In this document: positions 27,456 to 34,855 of the stretch, piece by piece
How positions within the stretch are numbered: position 1 is the stretch's first letter
How the letters are laid out: each line of letters starts with the position of its first letter
NCBI GenBank assembly: GCA_013151035.1
Contig: JAADJB010000019.1
Coordinates: 1-40,935, forward strand
Direction: 5' to 3'
Length of the DNA stretch: 40,935 bases
DNA from: Gammaproteobacteria bacterium
Lineage (GTDB): Bacteria; Pseudomonadota; Gammaproteobacteria; JAADJB01
The notes under the pieces: generated by a model
What the model was told of the DNA's origin: nothing
The model's database searches: none
Seen by the model: the letters and a program-made list of their open reading frames with translations, nothing else
Position numbers and translations under genes: made by a program

Positions 27456-29922
27456 AGTAGATTTTTGTAAGGTTAGTTCTTATCCCATCCCTGAGCTGTC
27501 GACGGATCCTGAACATCTGGCGAATGATTTTTATCGTTATTTAACGCACCATCTTGGACGACATCCCGGTTGTGACCCGCTTTATTTTTATGAGGCGATA
27601 GCTCTGACTATCCGTGATCGGATTGTAGTGGACTGGGGTAATACCTGGCGGCGTTATGAACAACAGGGTGTGCGTAAGGCCTATTACATGTCCCTTGAAT
27701 TTTTGATTGGGCGGGCACTGGGTAATCATTTGTTGAATATGGATATCGCCAGTGATGTCAAGAAGGCGTTGCAAGGCTTTTGTCTGGGGTTGGAAGAGAT
27801 AACAGAAAAGGAAAAGGATGCGGGGTTGGGTAATGGTGGACTGGGTCGATTAGCCGCCTGTTTTATGGATAGTTGTGCCCGACTGCAACTGCCTGTTGTG
27901 GGTTATGGTATTCGCTATCAATACGGCATGTTCAGGCAAGAGATTGAAAATGGTTACCAACAAGAAGCACCGGATCATTGGTTACGTGATGGACACCCGT
28001 GGGAACTGGAACGTAGTGAGTTTACCCAGACCATTAAATTTGGTGGTTATGTAGGTGTGGCCTATGACACGGATGGTAATAAAAAAATTGCCTGGTTGGA
28101 TACCGCCGATATTCTGGCGATCCCCTATGATGTGCCGGTCTCCGGATATAAAAACAAGACGGTCAATACCCTGCGTTTATGGAGTGCCAGTGCCACCAAT
28201 ATCTTTGATCTGGACGATTTTAATGCCGGAAGTTATGCCGATGCGGTTGAGGCAAAGAATGATGCTGAACATATCTCGATGGTCTTGTATCCGAATGATG
28301 TCAGTGAGAATGGTAAAGAGTTGCGTTTGAAGCAACAGTATTTCCTTGCCTCTGCCAGTATTCAGGATGTGATTCGCATGTGGGAGCTGGGTGAGGGGAA
28401 AAATTACACCACCTTTGCCGAGATGAATGTATTTCAGATGAATGATACCCATCCTACAATCGCTGTAGCTGAGTTAATGCGTCTGTTGATGGATGAAAAA
28501 CATCTGGGTTGGGATGAGGCATGGGCCATCACCTCGCGTACTATGGCCTATACCAATCATACTCTATTGCCTGAGGCATTGGAAAAATGGCCGGTGTTCC
28601 TGTTTGAATCGTTGTTACCCCGCTTGCTACAGATTATTTATGAGATCAATGCGCGTTTCCTTAAACAGGTTGCTCAGAAATGGCCGGGAGATACTGCCAG
28701 ACAGAGCCGGATGTCGATTATTGAGGAAGGCGACGTAAAACATGTGCGGATGGCCTATCTGGCAATCGTTGGCAGCTTTTCGGTGAATGGTGTCGCCGCA
28801 TTGCATTCGCAACTTCTGATCGAAGGTCTGTTTAGTGACTTTTATGCATTATGGCCGGAGAAGTTTAATAACAAGACCAATGGGGTCACCCCTAGACGCT
28901 GGATCGCTTCCTCCAATCCAGAGCTTACCGAGCTGATCAACTCGCGCATAGGTGATGAATGGATCGCTGATTTATCGCATATATCACAGATCATAAAATT
29001 TGCCGATGATGAAGGGTTTTGTCAGCAGTGGCATCAGGTTAAGCAAGAGAAAAAGAAACAGTTGTCTGCACTGGTACTGGCACAGTGCCAGGTTGAGTTT
29101 AATGTTGATTCCATGTTTGATGTGCAGGTTAAACGAATCCATGAGTATAAACGTCAGTTGTTAAACCTGCTTCATGTGATTCATTTGTATGATCGCATCA
29201 AACGTAAGGATACCAAAAACTGGACCAATCGTTGCGTATTGATTGGCGGTAAGGCTGCACCCGGTTATCGTATTGCAAAATCCATTATCAAGCTGGTTAA
29301 TAATATTGCTGATGTGGTCAATAACGACCCGGATGTCGGTGATCTGTTGAAGGTTGCATTTATCCCGAATTACGGGGTGTCCAAGATGGAGATTATCTGC
29401 CCGGGTACCGATCTATCCGAACAAATATCAACAGCGGGTAAGGAAGCATCGGGCACGGGTAATATGAAGTTTATGATGAATGGCGCAGTGACGATTGGAA
29501 CCTATGATGGTGCCAATATAGAGATTATGGATGCTGTTGGTGAAGATAACTTCTTCCTGTTCGGGCTGAAGGCGGATGAGGTTGAGCAAGGTCGTAACAC
29601 TTATTCCCCACGGGACATCGTAGCGGCTGATACCGATTTGAAGTCGGTGATACATTTGCTACAGTGCGGGCATTTTAATCCCTTTGAGTCGGGTATCTTT
29701 GATGACCTGATTGGATCGATGCTGAATCCGCATGACCCCTGGATGACACTGGCTGATTTCAGGGCCTATGTTGATGCCCAGGAACAGGTATCACTGGCCT
29801 ATCAGGATAGAGCACGCTGGATTCGGATGAGTATTGAGAACACCGCTACTAGTGGCCATTTCTCAACCGATAGAACGATGCAAGAATATAATGATGATAT
29901 CTGGAAGCTGAAAAAAACCTAA
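27448..29922 (+). CDS. glgP: Glycogen/maltodextrin phosphorylase
   Basis: 824 residues from the ATG at 27448, chosen because GGAG lies 9 nt upstream (27435-27438). ATGs at 27421 and 27430 lie further inside malQ. GT35 motifs: EKDAGLGNGGLGRLAACFMDS, GYGIRYQYGMF, VFQMNDTHPTIAVAELMR, and the PLP-lysine region EASGTGNMKFMMNGAVTIGTYDGANIEI. It releases glucose 1-phosphate from glycogen ends. The N-terminal regulatory phosphorylation segment of animal enzymes is absent, as in bacteria generally. Confidence 0.96.
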   Translation: MNEVDFCKVSSYPIPELSTDPEHLANDFYRYLTHHLGRHPGCDPLYFYEAIALTIRDRIVVDWGNTWRRYEQQGVRKAYYMSLEFLIGRALGNHLLNMDIASDVKKALQGFCLGLEEITEKEKDAGLGNGGLGRLAACFMDSCARLQLPVVGYGIRYQYGMFRQEIENGYQQEAPDHWLRDGHPWELERSEFTQTIKFGGYVGVAYDTDGNKKIAWLDTADILAIPYDVPVSGYKNKTVNTLRLWSASATNIFDLDDFNAGSYADAVEAKNDAEHISMVLYPNDVSENGKELRLKQQYFLASASIQDVIRMWELGEGKNYTTFAEMNVFQMNDTHPTIAVAELMRLLMDEKHLGWDEAWAITSRTMAYTNHTLLPEALEKWPVFLFESLLPRLLQIIYEINARFLKQVAQKWPGDTARQSRMSIIEEGDVKHVRMAYLAIVGSFSVNGVAALHSQLLIEGLFSDFYALWPEKFNNKTNGVTPRRWIASSNPELTELINSRIGDEWIADLSHISQIIKFADDEGFCQQWHQVKQEKKKQLSALVLAQCQVEFNVDSMFDVQVKRIHEYKRQLLNLLHVIHLYDRIKRKDTKNWTNRCVLIGGKAAPGYRIAKSIIKLVNNIADVVNNDPDVGDLLKVAFIPNYGVSKMEIICPGTDLSEQISTAGKEASGTGNMKFMMNGAVTIGTYDGANIEIMDAVGEDNFFLFGLKADEVEQGRNTYSPRDIVAADTDLKSVIHLLQCGHFNPFESGIFDDLIGSMLNPHDPWMTLADFRAYVDAQEQVSLAYQDRARWIRMSIENTATSGHFSTDRTMQEYNDDIWKLKKT

Positions 29923-29932
29923 GGAGACAGGG

Positions 29933-31585
29933 ATGTCAAATATATTAGATTCAAAGAGTTGGGTTGAGTTATTAAAGCACTATGAGAAGATTAACCAGTG
30001 CCAGATGAGAGATTTATTTGCTCAACAAGCGGGGCGTTTTGATGACTTTTCTATTCAATTAAATGATATTCTATTCGATTATTCGAAGAATATTATTACC
30101 CCTGAAACAATGGACCTGCTGTTTTCTCTGGCGCAAGAGGCGGGGCTGGATCAATGGATCAAGGATCTCTTTGACGGCATGCCCATAAACCATACCGAGC
30201 ATCGTGCGGTATCACACATGGCACTTAGAAATCAGAGTGATACCCCGGTGATGATTGAGGGTGTGGATGTGATGCCCGAGGTTCGGCATGAGTTGAATCG
30301 AGTTAAGGCGCTTGCTGAGGCGATTCGAACACGCGTTTGGCGTGGCGTGGATAATCAAGCGATCACCGATGTGGTAAATATTGGTATTGGTGGTTCACAT
30401 TTGGGGCCATTGATGGTGAATGAGGCACTGCATCCTTATTCATTACATGATCTCAATGTGCATTATGTCTCCAATATTGATGAGAATCATATTAATGATA
30501 CGTTGGAGTTCCTTAACCCCGAGACCACCTTTTTTATTGTCGCCTCCAAGACCTTTACCACGCAGGATACTATGGTGAATGCCGGCACGGCACGGCAGTG
30601 GTATCTTAATAAGGTTGGGAACGATGCTAATATTCATCGCCACTTCGCGGCGGTGACTTCCAATGCAGGCTTGGCCAGAGAGTTCGGTATAGTTGACGGC
30701 AATATCTTCAAGATGTGGGATTGGGTTGGCGGACGTTATTCTCTGTGGTCGGCGATTGGTCTTTCTATTGTCATTATGATCGGTTCTGATAATTTTGATG
30801 AACTGCTGGCGGGTGCGCATGAAGTCGATGAGCATTTTAAAAACACGCCTTTCAGAGAAAATATCCCGGTGATTATGGCCCTGTTGGGGATCTGGTATAA
30901 CAACTTCTTTGAGGCGCAATCAGCTGCAATATTACCTTATGACCAGCATTTGCATCGTTTTCCTGCCTATCTGCAGCAGGCCGATATGGAAAGCAATGGG
31001 AAATCAGTTGATCGTGAAGGTGTGCCGGTATCTTATACAACGGGCCCTATTGTCTTTGGTGAGATCGGAATCTCTGCACAACATGCCTTTTTCCAGTTAT
31101 TACATCAAGGTACCAAGTTGGTGCCTGCGGATATACTGGCACCAGTCTATACCCAGCATTGTATTGCTCGCCATCATCGTGCGCTGATGTCGAATGTGTT
31201 TGCCCAGACCGAGGCGCTGATGATGGGCAAGACCAAACAGGAAGCTCAAGCTGAACTGGAGATGCTGGGTTTGAGTTATGATGAGGTTAAGGCATTACTA
31301 CCCTACAAGGTTTTCCCCGGCAATCGACCCACGAATACCTTACTATTTGATACCCTGAATCCAGGAACGCTAGGTTCTATTATCGCGTTGTATGAACATA
31401 AGGTCTTTGTACAAGGTGTGATATGGAATATCAACTCATTTGATCAATGGGGCGTTGAGTTGGGTAAAAAGTTGGCAAAAAACATTCTGGATGAGTTGAA
31501 TGATTCTGATTCGATTGATAGTCATGATAGTTCAACCAATGGTTTGATTAATTATTACAAGTCACATCGTCCACAGAGTCATTGA
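29933..31585 (+). CDS. pgi: Glucose-6-phosphate isomerase
   Basis: 550 residues with an AAGGAG site 6 nt before the ATG. Motifs: NIGIGGSHLGPLMVNEAL, VASKTFTTQDTMVNA, GGRYSLWSAIGLSI (signature), and QADMESNGKSVDREG with the active-site Glu region. It interconverts glucose and fructose 6-phosphate, tying glycogen turnover and the Zwf branch to glycolysis/gluconeogenesis. It follows glgP by 10 nt and shares one base with glk (TGATG). Confidence 0.97.
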   Translation: MSNILDSKSWVELLKHYEKINQCQMRDLFAQQAGRFDDFSIQLNDILFDYSKNIITPETMDLLFSLAQEAGLDQWIKDLFDGMPINHTEHRAVSHMALRNQSDTPVMIEGVDVMPEVRHELNRVKALAEAIRTRVWRGVDNQAITDVVNIGIGGSHLGPLMVNEALHPYSLHDLNVHYVSNIDENHINDTLEFLNPETTFFIVASKTFTTQDTMVNAGTARQWYLNKVGNDANIHRHFAAVTSNAGLAREFGIVDGNIFKMWDWVGGRYSLWSAIGLSIVIMIGSDNFDELLAGAHEVDEHFKNTPFRENIPVIMALLGIWYNNFFEAQSAAILPYDQHLHRFPAYLQQADMESNGKSVDREGVPVSYTTGPIVFGEIGISAQHAFFQLLHQGTKLVPADILAPVYTQHCIARHHRALMSNVFAQTEALMMGKTKQEAQAELEMLGLSYDEVKALLPYKVFPGNRPTNTLLFDTLNPGTLGSIIALYEHKVFVQGVIWNINSFDQWGVELGKKLAKNILDELNDSDSIDSHDSSTNGLINYYKSHRPQSH

Positions 31586-32640
31586 TGAGCAATAAGCGGA
31601 TTATTGCCGGTGATGTGGGAGGCACCAATACCCGTATCCTATCAGGTGAATGGGTGGATGGTGAAATCAGAGTGGATGCCATCAGACGTTATAGTAGTCA
31701 GGAATTTTCAGGTCTGTCCGCTATCATTGAACAATTTATGGTTGAGTTAAATTTGACGGTATCACCAGCCGCCTGTTGTTTTGCAGTCGCTGGCCCCGTT
31801 CATAATGGGGTTGCGAAGATTACCAATCTGCCTTGGGTGGTCGAAAGAAAGACCTTACAGACCTTGTTTGCTATTGAGCCGGTTGAATTGTTGAATGACT
31901 TTCAGGCCGTCACCTATGGTGTTTCCCGATTATCCGCTGATGAGATGGTGGGGCTACAGAGCGGTAAAGAGGAAGAGCAGGGGAATCGAGTTTTCCTGGG
32001 CGCGGGCACTGGGTTTGGCGTGAGTTATCAGTTGTGGCAAGAGGGGCGTTATGTTGCCCATGTCTGTGAGGCAGGGCATGTAGCCTTTGCCCCGACCAAT
32101 GAGCTGGAGGCAGATCTGCTTGTCTGGCTAATGAAACGACATGAGTATGTGAGTGTTGAGTTATTACTCTCGGGCAGTGGACTGCATCGTATCTACCAAT
32201 TCCTGGCAGAAAAATCAAAGGGCTCGGAATCAAAAAAAATTAATGATTTAATGCAACAGCAAGATCCTGCCGAGGTCATTACCCAATATGCACTGTCCAG
32301 AACGGATGAATTGTGTGTGCAGACAGTGGATTGTTTTCTGCATATTTATGGTGCCATGTGTGGCAATGTAGCACTGAATTATATGGCAAGAGGTGGAGTT
32401 TATGTTGCCGGTGGTATTGCCCCCAGGATAAAGGATTTATTATTGGCCTCTAATTTTATGACCGCCTTCAGGAACAAGGGAGCCATGCAAGGTTTGATGA
32501 ACGAGTTTAGTGTCAAACTGGTGATGCAACCCGATGTCGGTCTATATGGTGCCGCAGCCTATACCGAACAATGGTGCGCACCATACCCACCCCCGGTAGG
32601 GTGCGTACCACGCACCATTAAACCTGTACCGAATAAGTAA
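31585..32640 (+). CDS. glk: Glucokinase (bacterial hexokinase-fold, E. coli Glk type)
   Basis: 351 residues from the ATG at 31585, sharing one base with the pgi stop. Motifs: AGDVGGTNTRI (phosphate loop), CFAVAGPVHNGVAKITNLPW, LLNDFQAVTYG, GAGTGFGVSYQ and EAGHVAFAPTN. It phosphorylates free glucose from MalQ or GH57 activity. The C-terminal tail after AAYTEQ (WCAPYPPPVGCVPRTIK) is encoded by a TAGGGTGCG-type repeat at 32570-32619 and is not part of the family fold. Last gene of the glgC operon. Confidence 0.94.
   Translation: MSNKRIIAGDVGGTNTRILSGEWVDGEIRVDAIRRYSSQEFSGLSAIIEQFMVELNLTVSPAACCFAVAGPVHNGVAKITNLPWVVERKTLQTLFAIEPVELLNDFQAVTYGVSRLSADEMVGLQSGKEEEQGNRVFLGAGTGFGVSYQLWQEGRYVAHVCEAGHVAFAPTNELEADLLVWLMKRHEYVSVELLLSGSGLHRIYQFLAEKSKGSESKKINDLMQQQDPAEVITQYALSRTDELCVQTVDCFLHIYGAMCGNVALNYMARGGVYVAGGIAPRIKDLLLASNFMTAFRNKGAMQGLMNEFSVKLVMQPDVGLYGAAAYTEQWCAPYPPPVGCVPRTIKPVPNK
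32570..32619. repeat. TAGGGTGCG-type palindromic element inside glk 3' end
   Basis: The outer arms aatggtgcg (32570-32578) and cgcaccatt (32611-32619) are perfect complements. Inside are the palindrome atggtgc/gcaccat and a ggtgcgt-acc-acgcacc hairpin. The element lies within the coding frame of glk and marks the right edge of the carbohydrate block. Confidence 0.85.
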
Positions 32641-32679
32641 TAATCAGTATGATAAGTCCACCATAAATACAGAGAGCGA

Positions 32680-32862
32680 ATGATGGATAAAAAACTACTG
32701 GATATTCTTGCCTGCCCAATCTGTAAGGGCGCACTGGTCTATGATAAGACCAATAACGAGTTGATTTGCAAGGTTGATAGATTAGCCTATCCAATACGCG
32801 ATGATATCCCGGTTATGTTGGAAGAAGAGGCCAGGCAGCTACCCGCTGACGAAGAGGTTTAG
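32680..32862 (+). CDS. ycaR: Trm112 family small zinc-ribbon-like protein (YcaR)
   Basis: 60 residues. [16 protein letters not shown] with one CPxC pair, then [21 protein letters not shown], is the standard YcaR/Trm112 pattern. Bacterial members usually retain only this CPxC and one further Cys, as here. In eukaryotes Trm112 activates methyltransferases, while the bacterial role is unclear. It is encoded directly ahead of kdsB (9 nt), as in E. coli, where lpxK lies close upstream. Confidence 0.93.
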   Translation: MMDKKLLDILACPICKGALVYDKTNNELICKVDRLAYPIRDDIPVMLEEEARQLPADEEV

Positions 32863-32871
32863 CCGAGCGCT

Positions 32872-33633
32872 ATGATGACTTCATTCAAGGTTGTAATACC
32901 GGCACGCTATGCCTCCACCCGTTTGCCCGGCAAGCCGTTATTGGATATTGCCGGTAAACCGATGATTCAACGCGTTTACGAGGCCGCCTGTGCTAGTGGT
33001 GCCGAACAAGTGGTGATTGCCACCGATGATGAACGCATCGAACAGGCTGCCCTGGGTTTCGGTGCCGAGGTCTGCATGACATCCACAGGACATACCTCAG
33101 GCACCGATCGTCTGGCTGAAACCAGTCGAAAAATGGCGTGGGCCGATGATGAGATTATTGTTAATGTGCAGGGTGATGAACCACAGATCCCCACCGGATT
33201 AATCAAGCAGGTTGCCAATGGTCTGGCGGATCATCCCGAGGCAGTGATTGCCACGCTATGTAGCTGTATCCAGTCCATGCAGGAATTGCAAGACCCCAAT
33301 GTGGTCAAGCTGGTCAGGGATACACAGGGCTTCGCCCTGTATTTCAGTCGCGCTCCTATCCCCTGGGCGAGAGATGACTTTGCCGCCAACATGGATGAAC
33401 TCCCAACAACGATTGATTATCTTCGCCACCTGGGTATCTATGCCTATCGTGCCGCCTACCTACAGGAATATACCCGCCTGCCATCCTGCGCACTGGAACA
33501 AGCCGAATCACTCGAACAATTACGCGTGTTATGGCATGGAGCCAGGATCTTTGTTGATGATGCCGTTGTTGAACCCGGACACGGGGTCGACACCGAGGAA
33601 GATCTGGAGCGGGTGAGGCAGGCCTACCTTTAG
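32872..33633 (+). CDS. kdsB: 3-deoxy-manno-octulosonate cytidylyltransferase
   Basis: 253 residues (or 252 from the second ATG at 32875). Motifs: [26 protein letters not shown] with the CTP-binding loop, [18 protein letters not shown], and [12 protein letters not shown]. It activates Kdo as CMP-Kdo for the inner core of lipopolysaccharide. It completes the split msbA-lpxK...ycaR-kdsB envelope set. Confidence 0.96.
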   Translation: MMTSFKVVIPARYASTRLPGKPLLDIAGKPMIQRVYEAACASGAEQVVIATDDERIEQAALGFGAEVCMTSTGHTSGTDRLAETSRKMAWADDEIIVNVQGDEPQIPTGLIKQVANGLADHPEAVIATLCSCIQSMQELQDPNVVKLVRDTQGFALYFSRAPIPWARDDFAANMDELPTTIDYLRHLGIYAYRAAYLQEYTRLPSCALEQAESLEQLRVLWHGARIFVDDAVVEPGHGVDTEEDLERVRQAYL

Positions 33634-33763
33634 TCATGTTCACATGCACTTGAGCGAACGGGTAAGCATCTTACTATTAATGTGGCGTAGATGGATGTCC
33701 ACCACTGTTTTTTAAACCAACTTCACGTTCACTCCGAAGCAGTGGATAGAAAAAAACAGCCAT

Positions 33764-33796
33764 AAAAAAAGGCAAGATCAATAAGATCTCGCCTTT
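33764..33796 (-). terminator. Rho-independent terminator of cspA
   Basis: On the minus strand a 12-bp stem (aaaggcgagatc / gatcttgccttt, one G-T pair) with a ttatt loop is followed by a run of seven T. It lies 44 bp after the cspA stop. Confidence 0.9.
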
Positions 33797-33839
33797 TCAA
33801 TCCTCAAACCCAAGGGTTCAAGGTAGTAATAATCAGTAT

Positions 33840-34046
33840 TTAGATTACTACGATGTTTTCTGCCTGAGGACCTTTTTGACCCTGAGTAACAGTGAATTCA
33901 ACCTTCTGACCTTCAGCCAGAGTCTTGAAGCCTCCGCCTGCGATTGCACTAAAGTGAGCAAAAACGTCTGGGCCAGATTCCTGCTCGATAAAGCCAAAAC
34001 CTTTAGTTTCATTGAACCATTTAACAGTTCCAGTAGTAGTAGACAT
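33840..34046 (-). CDS. cspA: Cold-shock domain protein (CspA family)
   Basis: 68 residues from the ATG at 34046 ([20 protein letters not shown]). The frame extends upstream to 34064 but that start has no site. RNP1 is KGFGFI and RNP2 is VFAHFSAI. The domain fills the protein. It binds single-stranded RNA and DNA and acts as an RNA chaperone. It is a single-gene unit with a strong promoter, a leader of about 150 nt and an intrinsic terminator. Whether it is cold-induced cannot be read from the domain alone. Confidence 0.94.
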   Translation of the reverse strand: MSTTTGTVKWFNETKGFGFIEQESGPDVFAHFSAIAGGGFKTLAEGQKVEFTVTQGQKGPQAENIVVI

Positions 34047-34200
34047 AATAATATTCCTAATCATTCAAGAGTAATTGAAGCCTTTTCTTTTGAAAGGGCC
34101 GTTTGGCTGAAATTATTGCATTACTTATGAAGAACAGAACGAGGTACTAAAGACGTGACATCGCAGTGGTGTACATAAATATAAAACTTATTTTCAAGCT
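34047..34200 (-). other. Long 5' leader of cspA
   Basis: The predicted start near 34200 gives a leader of about 154 nt, close to the roughly 160-nt leader of E. coli cspA that acts as a thermosensor. I see no convincing cold box. An AAAGGG/CCCTTT hairpin (around 34083-34100) is the main local inverted repeat. Confidence 0.45.
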
Positions 34201-34206
34201 GGATGA

Positions 34207-34234
34207 ATTATATCTGTTTTTATCGGCGAGTCAA
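34207..34234 (-). promoter_or_regulatory. Sigma-70-type promoter of cspA
   Basis: On the minus strand TTGACT (34229-34234) and a perfect TATAAT (34207-34212) are 16 nt apart. Transcription would start near 34200. Confidence 0.75.
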
Positions 34235-34263
34235 TGAGTATTTTCAATGAATATTTCCAGAGT

Positions 34264-34349
34264 AATCAAGGGGTCAGAGCTCTTGAAAACTTGATTTTGT
34301 AGATAAAAATTGGGGAGGGGAATATTTCAAGAACTCTGACCCCTTGATT
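34264..34349. repeat. GGGGTCAGAGCTC-type inverted repeat, copy 3 (between cspA and phosphatase gene)
   Basis: The left arm 34264-34288 and right arm 34325-34349 are 25-nt reverse complements with one mismatch, around a 36-nt spacer. The left arm is identical to that of copy 2. Confidence 0.92.
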
Positions 34350-34369
34350 ATCGTATAATTGGCGATATT

Positions 34370-34849
34370 ATGAAGAAAAAAAGTAAGGTTATTTTTGTTT
34401 GCATGGGCAATATCTGTCGTTCGCCAACGGCAGAGGGCGTTTTTTTGAGTCTGTTGGAGGCAGAAGGCATGCTGGATGTTGTTGAAGTCGATTCAGCGGG
34501 CACCCATGCCTATCATGTCGGGGAACAACCAGATCTGCGTTCGCAGGCGGCGGCTCGTGGACGTGGTATTGATCTGAGTAATCAGCGTGGTCGGCAATTT
34601 GAGGCAAATGATTTTATTGAGTTTGATTATGTGCTGGCGATGGATAGCGAAAACTATCGAGGCTTGAAGCATATCTGTCCGCCCGGGTATGAACATAAAC
34701 TACATCGTTTTCTTGAATATGCACGTTATACCAAGACCCTGGATGTACCTGACCCTTATTATGGAGCAGGTGATGGCTTTGAACAGGTGCTGGATTTGAT
34801 TGAAGATGCCTCGCAGGGTCTGCTTGAGACCCTGCGTAAGGAATCCTGA
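34370..34849 (+). CDS. Low-molecular-weight protein-tyrosine-phosphatase family protein
   Basis: 159 residues. The P-loop VCMGNICRSPTAEG has catalytic Cys11 and Arg17, and DPYYG near the end holds the general-acid Asp. The family dephosphorylates tyrosines (for example Wzb acting on a Wzc kinase) or arsenate. No kinase or arsenic gene is nearby, so the substrate is open. There is no Shine-Dalgarno site: a TATAAT at 34354-34359 ends only 10 nt before the ATG, next to the end of the third inverted repeat. Convergent with rne (6 bp apart). Confidence 0.93.
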   Translation: MKKKSKVIFVCMGNICRSPTAEGVFLSLLEAEGMLDVVEVDSAGTHAYHVGEQPDLRSQAAARGRGIDLSNQRGRQFEANDFIEFDYVLAMDSENYRGLKHICPPGYEHKLHRFLEYARYTKTLDVPDPYYGAGDGFEQVLDLIEDASQGLLETLRKES

Positions 34850-34855
34850 ATATTT

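Larger units (their letters stand above)
15704..32640. other. 17-kb central-carbon and glycogen gene block
   Basis: Eleven carbohydrate enzymes (gnd, zwf, pgl, glgA, glgB, glgC, GH57, malQ, glgP, pgi, glk) and one small protein lie between lpxK and ycaR-kdsB. TAGGGTGCG-type repeats stand at both ends (15594-15616 and 32570-32619). Together the genes cover glycogen synthesis, breakdown, and entry of glucose 6-phosphate to the oxidative pentose phosphate path, all but phosphoglucomutase. Confidence 0.75.
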
